64,000 nt of DNA from Axinella damicornis (lineage: Eukaryota > Porifera > Demospongiae > Axinellida > Axinellidae), in contig OZ007505.1 of NCBI GenBank assembly GCA_963931865.1, positions 15,342,034 to 15,406,033 on the forward strand. Reading direction: 5' to 3'. The translations under genes and the position numbers were made by a program. The notes below the pieces were generated by a model. That model ran no database searches. It had not been told where the DNA came from and was given only the letters and a program-made list of their open reading frames with translations. Of the stretch, positions 54,430 to 64,000 are shown piece by piece. Positions within the stretch are counted from its first letter, which is position 1, and every line of letters begins with the position of its first letter.

Positions 54430-55401
54430 ATGGCAACAGATACATGGCTACAATGGCTCAATAAGTGTCCACATGACGAGTCTTTGTCACACTATATATA
54501 CCCAAATGCTAATGCCATGCCAGCTCAGTATTGCCGATCGTGAGCAAGCTCATGTGCAGATACCACAAGACATACTGACATTACGTATCAATGTGAAATT
54601 GTCGAAGACGTCAAGAATGTACGTTAAATTTACCTATATACATGTAGCATAACGCTGTATGTACCATATGCCTCAACACATTTACATCAGTGTGGGGCTT
54701 GCTCACGCTGGACCTAATTATATCTGGTGTGGTTGGTTTGCAGACAGACCCAATGGTAGCTAACACAATAACTTAATTCCTGAGTAACAGGTGGCTAGCC
54801 CATCACTGGAAGGTGCTAACAATGCACTGATAACAAGGTTAGGCTTTTGGCCCAGACCCAATACAAAGGGAGACACAATCAAGCAAGAGCAAGAGTGCAC
54901 GATGACATCATCGTCATTGCGGCGTGCGTGTAACGAGGTTTTGTTACTTAGCTACAATGTGACCAGATGTGCTATTAAAAGTACATGCGAAAGATTCTGC
55001 TTTCACCACAGGGAGGATTCAAAGTTACACGCTCTTCCTCCACTGCGCTGCTGCAATAACAATGATGTCATCATGCACTCTGACAAGAGTATGGGTTCAA
55101 TAGCCACGCTGGGGAGGCACTATGCAGCCACCCTTACCTCCCTGAACAAGAGCAGGCAACAAGTAGCCAATTAATGAGTCTTTCTAGGCAGACTCTGATA
55201 CTACCAGGTCATGAAATCTGTTGAGCAGTTCTTGCAGGACAACCATTCAAGGATGGCAAAACCTTCTCAGGTAAGTACAGTGATGAAGAGTATATTGAAC
55301 ATGGATGTGCCATTGTTGGGTAACTGCAGGGGTTTCGTCAGGAGCTCATGGATAAGATAAAATTCTTTTCACTTTCGCATGAAAGAGCCCCACATACGTA
55401 A
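54430..55401 (+). CDS. Possible multi-exon gene, unknown product
   Basis: Candidate exons: 54430-54539 (ATG; MATDTWLQWLNKCPHDESLS then HYIYPNANAMPAQYCR, donor GTGAGC); a part ending at 55162 (GSIATLGRHYAATLTSLNKS, donor CAA|GTAGCC); 55208-55270 (VMKSVEQFLQDNHSRMAKPS, acceptor CTACCAG and donor CAG|GTAAGT, phase 0 at both ends); and 55330-55401 (GFRQELMDKIKFFSLSHERA, acceptor GTAACTGCAG, TAA stop). The last three join in one frame, giving a helical, Lys/Gln-rich C-terminus. Connection to the first exon is uncertain; a 22 bp exon at 54791 would keep frame. I do not recognise the family. It would be a small, probably intracellular protein. Confidence 0.35.
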
Positions 55402-57468
55402 CATATACTCCTTACAATTCTTTTGAGTAAAGGGACAGGCCAACTTGTCTACAAATGAGAATGATGCGTTTCATTCTATCAGCATATTAGAGCGCTTGCA
55501 ATTGAAGTCACCGGCCGTAAAACAACTGAAACGCCCTCTGTTATACTCCGTTTCTCTCAAAAGACTGTATGGCAAAAAAGTAGTAATTTCTACAGTGATC
55601 TTAGAAACGCAAGCAGCTCGGAACTTACGAAGTACTACTGTGTCAACTGTCGCTGTACCACAGTTACCATGATGATTAGATCGAGCAGCTGCGCGACCTG
55701 GAATACATGTACAAGTGAGTCAGTAGTTTCCGTTCAGCTGCCATTGAATTCCACGTTCTTTTGCCATACGGAAGTACTCAGTCACGTGGTTTTGTGACGT
55801 AATTGCAACCGCTCTATAGAGTCGAAAATGGGTCACTTCCCACATCCAATGATCGACATACACGTAATGCACACAATTAGTGGAACAACAAGCCACACAA
55901 CTTCACTATTGTTGGACTAACAAGCAGGTCTGATCTGCCACAACCAGCTACACATGTACATCTTGAACATACTGAAGCAAGCGGTCCATTCATCCATAAC
56001 CACTGGTTAATTAAGTTAAAACCTTTTAAGACCTAATGTTGCATATCTACAATGCGAGACTTTCAGCTTCAGATGTCACATCCGGCAATGTCCTTGGGGA
56101 TAGGTTCTGTGACAGTAGAAAGGGTGAGACAGGGGGAAGTGGGTAGATGCACTCGGAGGGTGCAAACAGCATGGCCGTGTCTGGGCTCCGCGGTAGAAAG
56201 GTCTTGGTCGGCACTGGCAAGGCCATTTCCGCCATTTTGGGATAAATGGACTTAGAAAGTAGTTGTCTTGCCTTATAGGCCCTCCATTTCCAGCGTTCAT
56301 GGTCCGTTTTTTAGCTACGGCAGGTTGGCATTTCTTGGGAGGCTTGATTGCAAGTTTGTTAATTGGTGGGTGTGGTTAAGTCACGTATATGCTTAGTATA
56401 GTTGAAATTACCTGTGTGAGCAGTTTCGAGCCCAGCAACGCCAGGGAACAGAAATTAGGGTAGGTTTAAGTGTTCAATAGACTGAAAATGACCCAGAGAA
56501 AGAAATTTTAGGCCCTAATTCTAATGATCACTGGTATGATGGGAGGGGTGGATAAACAAACCATATCTGTTTGTCATCATGGAATTATGAGTTGATGCAG
56601 ACGGTGCAGGGGGGTAGGACAAGATCACGTGCACTGTCATTTTGTATGACGTAATGCAAAGTCGTTCTACTGCTTTTCTCCGTGGAAGAAGGCTGCATTG
56701 CAGCATCCTGAAGCATCCTGAAGAGTAACCTCCATGCAAAGACTGTGACTGAACTGGGTATAAGCCACTACACACTACTACGTGCCTGTACTGAGCAGTT
56801 ATGTAAGTGACCATGCAGACTCACCGAGAATATCAGCAAATGCAGACTTGTCGACCGCACTCAAGTGTTTAGCATCAGGTAGGAAGTCAATAAAGCGATC
56901 GAACCCCATCGAACCCCAGCGATAAGTCAGCGCTAGAGATGTTACTAGTCTGCTAGTTCCGCATACTTCTTGTATATTATTGTGCACTATCCCTATGGAA
57001 TTTTAATTGTACCACGTGCGCACAGACCTTGTCCCACCCCCCCTGCGGACGGTGCACCAAGGGGGAAACATGGAATTGTGAATTCACAAGTTGATGCAGA
57101 CAGTGCACCAAGGGGGAACTTTCTGTTTCAAAACGTATTGTACTTTCTAAGCACAACTACATGTACATAGTACTCACAACCTTGCTGGTTGTCAACTCAG
57201 ATTACAAACAAACAGTTCCACTTTCAGGTGCACTAGGAGGATAGGGCTAGACTAGCTGGCCACATAAACCTCTAACCTACCACAGAAGCAAAGTCACACA
57301 GTAGTTCCAATGCTTGCCCGATACTATTCAAAACTTCCTTAAAGCCATGATCAATCAATGCACTGACAAAAGACCAGACAAGTCGATATCGATATCGATT
57401 AGCAGTTCAGACAATTGCAAGTTGAATCCTCATACATCCATAATTTCCAGGTTTAATTTGGCTATAAC
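55402..57468. other. Intergenic, stray tandem-repeat unit
   Basis: One or two units of the 105 bp repeat from 41.6 kb occur at about 55890-56030. Short frames at 55445-55672 and 56047-56300 have no recognised motif. A direct duplication of GACAGTGCACCAAGGGGGAA / GACGGTGCACCAAGGGGGAA lies at 57048-57118. Confidence 0.35.
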
Positions 57469-58117
57469 GAGGGGCAACCGCACTCCTGGTAGCCGCGGTT
57501 AAACGGTAGCACAAGCTAAGTGTGACAGTTCGTTCCAATTATCACACATCACCATGATAGCTGTATACAGGGAAGATCACAAATTATTTAGAGAGCTCTC
57601 ATCAAGTACCATTCATAAAGTAGCCGCGTTGCAACCTGCCGTAGCGCAAGCTAAGTATTGCAATACGTTCTAATTAACGCACATGCCACGTGGCAACCAC
57701 GCTCAAGTCGATCGCGAGCAATGGCGACCAAAAGTAAGACAAGACATTATTACAGCACTCACAACTTAGCCAGCACGGTGAGTTTCGGTATATAAGCGTC
57801 AGTGAACGACAGCGATCACGGCCGTGTGGTCAGAATCTTCGTGTGCCTTTCCTAAGAACGGTACTGCCACCGGAAGTCGAGAGAGCGCTCGAGCAATGGC
57901 GGCCAACGGCGAGACAAAAGCGCTCATATCTCCACCACCAAGGTGAGTTTCAGCACCAACTTTCATCATTCAGGTCAGTGCATGATAGCGATCACGGCGG
58001 TGTAGTCAGAATCTCTGTAGGCCAATCCTAAGTACTCAAACATTATTTATATTATGTTATATTGAATTATAATATATTATTTACGCGCCACAATTTTTCC
58101 CCTACCAGGAGTGTAAT
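57469..58117 (+). repeat. Twin mini-exon repeat, copy 5
   Basis: It starts GAGGGGCAACCGCACTCC and ends CTACCAGGAGTGTAAT. It is longer than the others because about 130 bp is inserted near the left end (57500-57630). Both modules are present: ATGGCGACCAAAAGTAAG before AGCACGGTGAGT, and ATGGCGGCCAACGGCGAG before ACCAAGGTGAGT. Confidence 0.75.
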
Positions 58118-58460
58118 TATATCCTGACAAATGCTTGATGACAGACCCTCATGACTGTCTCTTCACCCATTGCAATGACAATGGGAATGGGACAATACTG
58201 AAGTCGTGGTCACAATTAATATCCTATGAATTACCTCATTACCACTAGGAGAATGCAGGACATTGTGCAGCAAGTGTGAGCAATAGCTGCATGGCACTGA
58301 GGAGGTAATGTAGTTGTCAAAGGTCAGCCACCCCAGGCAGCAGAATATGACACAAACAGATGGCGTAAACAAATGAGAGCACTCTTGCCATCTTGAAGAG
58401 GTGAGTGCATGTACGCGATGAGTGACTTCAACACAGGAAATGTGAGCCAGGTAATACGTA

Positions 58461-58609
58461 TATGTAATAGCATGATTTGGAGTGCAATTTGGGAATTAAT
58501 TGCACGAGTAAGGTTTGTAATTTCACGAGGCGAAGCCGAGTGAAATTACTGACCTTACGAGTGCAATTAATTCCCAAAATTGCACTCCAAATCATGCTAT
58601 CACATATTA
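58461..58609. repeat. Palindromic hairpin element
   Basis: Arms TATGTAATAGCATGATTTGG and CCAAATCATGCTATCACATA are complements over about 70 bp. The centre reads CACGAGGCGAAGCCGAGTG. It belongs to the same family as 4283-4426. Confidence 0.85.
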
Positions 58610-58633
58610 ATCATATAGAAACTGAGTTATCAA

Positions 58634-58992
58634 TCAGTTGCACAGCAAAGAATCCTTGATACAGCAATAACTGTACACAGAAAGTATATGCAATGACACA
58701 GATGCAGCTATCAGTCCGGTATCAGTCCCTATTATGTAGGCAGGAGGTCCTTGACGCTGTGTAGTAGCATACTGCATGATTGTCACCAGCACTAGTCTCA
58801 CACTAGCCATGGTAGCTACTGTGATGCCACGCTGTTTTTGCCACCGTCTCAAGCCGCCGTACGGGCCCAGTTGTTGATTGTCGGTATCCTTCAGGCCGCG
58901 TGGCAACTCTTGGGCGCTGCTGGGACCTGGTAAGCATTGCTCGTAGGCGGAGCAGTGGGTGTGGCAGCATCGCCTTGCTGTTTATTGTCCAT
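58634..58992 (-). CDS. Possible coding segment with membrane stretch
   Basis: Two neighbouring - strand frames look protein-like. The first begins at ATG 58992 in a good context (ACCATGG) and reads MDNKQQGDAATPTAPPTSNA. The second (58906-58634) reads LKDTDNQQLGPYGGLRRWQK then VRLVLVTIMQYATTQRQGPP and a hydrophobic segment GLIAASVSLHILSVYSYCC before TAA. They are in different frames, so an unseen intron or a frameshift would be needed. No family is recognised. CpG content upstream of 58992 is high, as at a promoter. Confidence 0.25.
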
Positions 58993-59249
58993 GGTTCGGC
59001 GACCACGAGTTTCGGTGTCAGTCGCGTCGAGTACGAGTTCTCCCGCCCCAGCGACATCTTCCGAGTTTCGCACACGCTCTCATGAAGAAACGCAGCAATA
59101 GTGGGACAGGAAAATTCATTTGACCAGTAGCTATACCCTCTGCCATGACGCTTAGCTACTAATACGCACTCGATAATCGTTTGTTTACTTTTCTGTTCGA
59201 ACCTAGAAACCACGTAGAAACCGCTGCGGCATTAACCAATCAGCTCGTG

Positions 59250-59300
59250 ATTACACTTTTTTGCACTCGTACCAGTGCAAAAAAGTGTAATCAGCAGCTG
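59250..59300. repeat. Short inverted repeat
   Basis: GATTACACTTTTTTGCACT, then CGTACC, then the complement AGTGCAAAAAAGTGTAATC form a near-perfect 19 bp hairpin. AGCAGCTGATTGGCTG and AACCAATCAGCTCGTG extend the pairing outward (59236-59310). Confidence 0.8.
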
Positions 59301-59978
59301 ATTGGCTGAAAGCAGTGCAGATTACAGAAATAATTGCACTCTCGCGGTATAGGCGTTTTATACAGAAACTTGTTATCACTATATAATAACAACATTGACA
59401 GATGAAACTTTTGTTCCATGCGGTAGGCCCTGGGGGCTGGGCACAAGACTACATGTAGGTAGGCGCTTGAGTGCTCTGCACCCTTGTTTTCACCATTGAG
59501 GAAGTAGACTGTTCAAGGACACATTTCGTGTCTCAACTTGTTTGTGAATCAGTTTTGAATTAACGCATGATGCAAGAACATGAGCTGTATAATTAGAATA
59601 CCATAATTATGCACTAACAGCCCTATAGTGTTGAAGTTTGCCAGGGTGGGGCACAGCTGCTCCATTGACTCGTTACTTGATGCTTATTGGTGTAGTACAC
59701 ATTTTGTCGATATTCTCAGTCATATACATACGGCCACATGTAGAATTTTGTCTTGTTTATCATCCTCTAGCAAATAGAAGACAGAGGAGGCATTTAGCAG
59801 TAGGTATCGCTTTCTCTGAGAGCATCCACCAGCTCATATTTGTATGTACATAGCCTCATTCCTAGGCTGCTTGCAGCTTGCAGCTCGCTGCAATTAATGC
59901 CATGACAACACATATTGCTACAGCAGTAGCCAAAGTGAGTATTGGCAGTCAACGGGAAAGACAAATGTAAATTAAAGT

Positions 59979-60230
59979 GTGTCAGTCGCGAGTAGAAATC
60001 GAAGCTTACTCGCACTGCGTATCATCGCGCAAGAAGATCGCCTTGCGCGCCTTGCAATCGTTCTGCGCGATAATTACACAGTGCGCAATTGCGCATGTAG
60101 GTGGCCGCACGGTGTACGCGCATAAGATCGTGCGGGGCGATCGCCCTGCACGCCCCACGATCGCTAATGCGCGATAAAACGCGGTGCGAAATTTCGCACG
60201 TAAGCTTCGATTTCTACTCGCGACTGACAC
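59979..60230. mobile_element. CpG-rich palindromic MITE
   Basis: The 252 bp unit has arms GTGTCAGTCGCGAGTAGAAA and its exact complement, about 35 bp perfect. AAGT is repeated on both flanks (59975-59978 and 60231-60234). The interior is unusually rich in GCGC and GCGATCG motifs arranged as nested small hairpins. No coding potential is seen. Confidence 0.8.
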
Positions 60231-60389
60231 AAGTTTATGCAGTTTGAGGATAAAAGCAGGGATCATGAACAACTGCTAATGTATAGGCACATACTAGTGT
60301 ATAATCGCCTATCACTGATTCACTTGAAGTTTAAACTATGGAGGATACTCATCAGGATTCATTGAAGGCACAAAGCAGCACGGAGAAAG

Positions 60390-61075
60390 AGGTAGAACAA
60401 CTTTGCATTATGTACATCATACAAAATGAAGTGAACATCCCCCTTACTACACACAGGAAACCAAACCAAAATGGTGTCCAAATGTACGGCACAACCCAGT
60501 GCAGTTCACAGCCCAATCACAATCTGCTAATGGTAACAGAAACCATCTAGTTGCCATACCAGTTTGACTACCACCTGATTTACACTTGCTCTCTTTACAC
60601 TAGACCTATTAACACTGGAGTCCATAGTCTCCCCTTCCCTACGGTAACAGAATTACCTAATCTACACCTTCACTTACAACAGCAAACTTGAACAGCTGGC
60701 CAGAGATGCCTGCACACATCAAAGGTTCTCACGGCTATCCTCAGAAACCCTGCTGACTATGCCCAGTGAAGGATCGTGCAGGTACCCACAGCAATTCCAG
60801 ATCAAAGGAAGCCAAAATGGCGGTTAGTAGGCAGAACCAGAATATCAAGAATCAGAATCAGAATAGGCACGGGGATGTGCATGAATAAACAGCCAAGTGA
60901 GTGTTAGCACATAACAGAAAAAAACAGTAGTAGGAAACTAACACACCAGGCTTCCATACAAGAGCACACCCGCCAGCACTCACAGCCAAGATGGTCACAC
61001 TTCCGCATTACATATACCGATTGCATAATTAGCGGCACTATAAAGACCTTTATAAGTGAGCGTTACGTAATGAAT
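60390..61075 (+). repeat. Dispersed repeat, copy 2 of a pair
   Basis: This is a partner of 47760-48490 in the same orientation, with shared landmarks such as AACTGGCCAGAGATGCC-type sequence (GAACAGCTGGCCAGAG), AATATCAAGAATCAGAATCAG and GGGATGTGCATGAATAAAC. Small insertions and deletions distinguish the copies. Confidence 0.75.
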
Positions 61076-61621
61076 TTCATCTTGCTTCCAACACACTGCA
61101 GAGCTCAAGCACAGATTCCAACATTTCGTTTCTGTAGGTCTCTCTCCCACCTTACAGGACTGAATGTGGGATCGATGAGATGAGGCTTGATGCTGATGAT
61201 CCATATCTTGCATGCTTTTACTGCATGCTTTGCCAAGTGTAAGCTCCAGCTGCTCCCTGATGATGCTCCTAACCTAGCTGATCTAGCAATGAAATCTCTT
61301 CAGCTCAAGAACCCTGGAAGTGATTGCAAACTGCATTGCAATTGCTAAACAAGTCTTTTCAGTACTTTGCAGTTGGTTGGATCCCCTGGAGGAACACCTT
61401 CAAGTTCAGAAGAACAGAACACACTTAGTGCAAATACTAACCTCAAACCTGATTGTTCGTATCATATACTAACTAGCTTGATCATTGACTGTTGTCTCTT
61501 GAGCCAAGTGAAATAGACCGTAACTCAGAGATCCATCGATAAAACAACCTAATATTCGTTGGTGGGTACGTATACGTACGTGCACACCATTCAGTAGACC
61601 AGTAGCACACAAAGGGGTGAT

Positions 61622-61907
61622 TCAGATTAGGTCTGGAAAAGGGTGGGAAAAAGGAATACTGGAATCATCCCAGTGATCAAGTGTACCTTCTGGCAGTGTT
61701 GCACTGATTGCTGAACAGACGATTTCCCATTCATTGTGCCTTTTTTGAAGTGGTTTTGTGAGGAACATAAGCTGTTTCTTCTTTACAGGGGTCTCCTCTA
61801 CTCTAAATTTACCTAGACATGTAGACGATACAACTTCTACCACAGTGCATGGGTGATCCTTTGATGTACCGTTATCCTCCGCGATGACGTAATCGAACGA
61901 CGCTGTG
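61622..61907 (-). CDS. Possible terminal exon, unknown protein
   Basis: A frame open from the acceptor CTCTGATTCTCAG (exon start 61907, phase 2 entry) reads ASFDYVIAEDNGTSKDHPCT, VVEVVSSTCLGKFRVEETPV, KKKQLMFLTKPLQKRHNEWE and IVCSAISATLPEGTLDHWDD, ending PFSHPFPDLI and TGA. The composition is typical of a folded protein and no repeat was noticed in it. I do not recognise the family. It may belong with the exon at 62416-62636, 500 bp upstream on the same strand, but the phases do not join directly. Confidence 0.4.
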
Positions 61908-61982
61908 CTGAGAATCAGAGAGTTATAGCTGTCCTAGCAGCCGATCCAGCTACTAACTTGACTGGGAGGTTATGTCTATGGT

Positions 61983-62116
61983 AGAAACCGGATCTACTAC
62001 GTCGACTCAGAGGTTATGCAGTTATCCTCCTTGAGAAAGTTTAGCCTTGGCTTCGCCTTAGCCAAACTTTCCCGTGGAGGATAAATCGCATAACTTCCAC
62101 GTCGACATAGTAGATC
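61983..62116. repeat. Palindromic hairpin element
   Basis: Arms GGATCTACTACGTCGACTC and its partner CACGTCGACATAGTAGATCC pair across about 60 bp. Internal blocks GTTATCCTCC...GGAGGATAA and AAAGTTTAG...CCAAACTTT pair as well. The apex is CTTGGCTTCGCCTTAG. Confidence 0.85.
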
Positions 62117-62415
62117 CTATACATCAACAGCAAATGAGTAGAGCCCTAGCATCTACTCTTATCAGAAGAGGTTAAATTTTCATTTCACTGCTTACCAAAA
62201 TTCTATTTGGTGCTTGTGCATTACGTTTGCCCTAGTATAACATCATCGACATTGCGGCAGAGGAGGAAGAGCATGCAATTGTCAAAACAGTCACATGTGT
62301 ACTAAAATAGAACACGTGAGCTCAACTGAGGCTTCATCTTGTACTTGTAGTAAGAGGCTAGCTGGAATTTGAAGTGCTTATAGCTCATGAGGCAAAGTCT
62401 ACCTGTACGGAGAGG

Positions 62416-62636
62416 TTATTGACCCCACGTTTTGTGTGGTACCCAAGCCTGACTGTCCAAGACATTGAGATCAGCAGATAAGATGAAGATAGAGAAACAG
62501 TGGGTCCATGTTGTTGGTAGGTTGATGTCCTCGAAGTTTTTGCAATCCATTGGCTCACTGTTTCGGAGGTTGTAGGTGTGCAGAACGACAACAACCATTG
62601 GGATATCTGCCTTTGTTCGCACCTTCTTGACGGCTA
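62416..62636 (-). CDS. Possible exon, unknown protein
   Basis: After the acceptor CTGTGCATGTTAG (exon start 62636, phase 1) the frame reads AVKKVRTKADIPMVVVVLHT, YNLRNSEPMDCKNFEDINLP and TTWTHCFSIFILSADLNVLD, then SQAWVPHKTWGQ and TAA at 62416. A second frame through the same DNA ends at a donor-like CAG|GTAGAC (62401), leaving the 3' boundary open. The mix of a hydrophobic strand (MVVVVLHTY) and a second hydrophobic segment resembles an alpha/beta fold. The family is not recognised. It could precede the terminal exon at 61907. Confidence 0.35.
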
Positions 62637-62643
62637 CTAACAT

Positions 62644-63149
62644 GCACAGTACAGTTCAGTGACGGTGATGTAACACTAGTATGCAATTATGTAACAATAT
62701 ATCGGCGGCAAAGTACAAAGGGAAGTGTCATGTTGTTTGAATGTCCGTTTTAGCTACAAACGTCTTGATATGTATACATATGGGAGGAACCTACAGCTCT
62801 ATAGGGAGGCTGTGCCACCCATTTCACATTCCTTTGTTGATCAGAGTACAGACCGTTTTACCAAAAAAAATTGTCACCATTCCACATCAGTAATTGCACA
62901 TGATCCCACATTGCAACTCACATTTGCTCCACACTAAAGTCCACATTCATACAAACACACTACTATACGCATCTTTTAAATTGATCCCAGAGATTCAGAC
63001 ACAACATTGCCATCGCTGTCACGGTTTCATGCTATTATTGAAGCACAAAACGGAGAATCGTGGCAGGTTAGTGAGACAATGAGCCAGCTCAGAAGCTGTT
63101 GCTTCAAAACAGTAAGCAAGAGCACATAATAGCAAGTGACAAGTGCAGA
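62644..63149. other. Intergenic, no gene seen
   Basis: Short + strand frames (62725-62937 and 62894-63082) show no recognisable domain. This is the 5' side of the possible exon at 62636. Confidence 0.3.
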
Positions 63150-63257
63150 GGCCTATGCATAGGCCTATGCACGGCCTATGCACGGCCTATGCACGGCCTA
63201 TTCAGAGGCCTATGCACGGCCTATGCATAGGCCTATTCAGAGGCCTATGCACGCCTA
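63150..63257. repeat. GGCCTATGCACG minisatellite
   Basis: About nine units of GGCCTATGCAC(G) or GGCCTATTCAGA and GGCCTATGCATA. The GCCTATGCATAGGC units are self-complementary, so the array can fold on itself. Confidence 0.9.
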
Positions 63258-63425
63258 TGCATAGTATGTGTCTTTAATATTGAAGCCGAAATTCGGAATG
63301 CTTTTCCGATATGTGTTTGTAACAGAGCCTTCCGAGACGCTGGCTTTGTACGTGCAGCTTCGCTTATGCATGGATGCATTTAGGTTTTCCGGAAATGCAT
63401 TTGTAACGGTGGCGTGCAACACTCA
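63258..63425. repeat. Partial MITE related to the homeobox 3' element
   Basis: TTGAAGCCGAAATTCGGAATG, CTTTTCCGATATGTGTTTG and TTGTAACAGAGCCTTCCGAG resemble 32619-32878 in the same order. No right terminal repeat was found. Confidence 0.55.
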
Positions 63426-64000
63426 TGAACTCTCACCCCTCACTGCTCAATAGCGAGTTCAATGCATGTTCTCCACACCACTAATTGACCACACGTAAGA
63501 ATATTATTCACTTGTGATCAACCATCTACATACTGACGTATCGGCCATCTTGACAGGATCTGACGTAAGGACTCGTGGGATAGCAGCAGCTAGAGGTGAC
63601 TCCTCCCCTAAGATGACGAGTGAGAAAAAACTGGTAGGCACAGCTACTAGCTACATACTACTCCAGATCCTTACATGGTGTCCACTCCGATAACAGGATG
63701 TGCAAATATTCATGGGGAGGGTGTGGCACACTGCTACATATTATACATCTTAAACCTTTGCTCTCCAGCTAGCCACCACTAATTAGGCACTGGACGGCTG
63801 AGAGTGAGCCCGTCAATCCACACTTCATATCTGCAGAAGGGGGTAGCAGCAGCTCTTCTGCATAGACAAATTTTAAAGGGGCGACTTTCCATCGTCATTC
63901 TTCACCAGTGTCACTTACTCCAATCCTCATACCCAATACTCTTCCCATTGGTTGTCCAATTCACTCAAACTCATTTTGAAGTCCTCATTCTTTATCAACT
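63426..64000. other. Window end, no gene seen
   Basis: AT-rich sequence with no splice-supported frame or clear repeat. A feature continuing past the window edge cannot be excluded. Confidence 0.3.

Overview
The window looks like nuclear DNA of an early-branching animal, most likely a demosponge (inference). Coding exons have metazoan splice signals. Recognisable proteins are an animal PRD-type homeodomain and death-domain proteins. The rest is packed with short inverted-repeat transposons (MITEs), palindromes, microsatellites and decayed LINE pieces. There is no sign of bacterial operons or CRISPR.

Layout. 0-0.7 kb: a single-exon secreted cysteine-rich protein (- strand). 1.2-5.6 kb: MITEs, including one nested inside another, and three copies of a repeat carrying two mini-exon-like modules. 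5.6-10.9 kb: mostly featureless, with a LINE 3' fragment near 8 kb. 10.96-14.12 kb: death-domain gene A (- strand, four exons, a hAT-like MITE in one intron). 14.46-22.60 kb: an 8.1 kb transposon-like unit with 38 bp terminal inverted repeats and a 6 bp target duplication. Its arms are kilobases of a GGTAAT-based 9-bp satellite in opposite orientation, flanking a gene for an OTU cysteine protease fused to a CXC cysteine-rich domain. 23.7-26.9 kb: death-domain gene B, a paralogue of A with a broken 3' end. 27.3-29.65 kb: a Pro/Thr/Ser-rich tandem-repeat protein with a signal peptide. 30.3-32.9 kb: MITEs. 32.86-37.0 kb: a PRD-class homeobox gene (- strand) split at homeodomain position 46/47 by a 3.65 kb intron filled with MITEs; its apparent stop codon lies in a MITE terminus. 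37.3 kb: a TATA-driven first-exon candidate on the + strand. 37.7-38.4 kb: a Mutator-like element with GGGAAC repeat arms. 38.4-64 kb: repeat-dominated sequence with a few unrecognised exon-like segments (about 42.2, 50.9, 52.4, 54.4-55.4, 58.6-59.0 and 61.6-62.6 kb).

Genes A and B have the same architecture: a short MATRG first exon followed by death-domain and proline-linker exons that all start and end in phase 1, so exons can be gained or lost without a frameshift. They are separated by the OTU element, which sits about 340 bp upstream of gene A's start codon. Death-domain proteins normally act as adaptors in apoptosis or innate-immune signalling. The homeobox gene would encode a nuclear transcription factor. 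No pathway links these neighbours directly.

The strongest candidate for something undescribed is the OTU-CXC satellite-armed element. Second come the MITE families with different interiors that share a TA target and 5'-CCGTA ends. All coordinates and splice sites were read by eye; no alignment or expression evidence was available.
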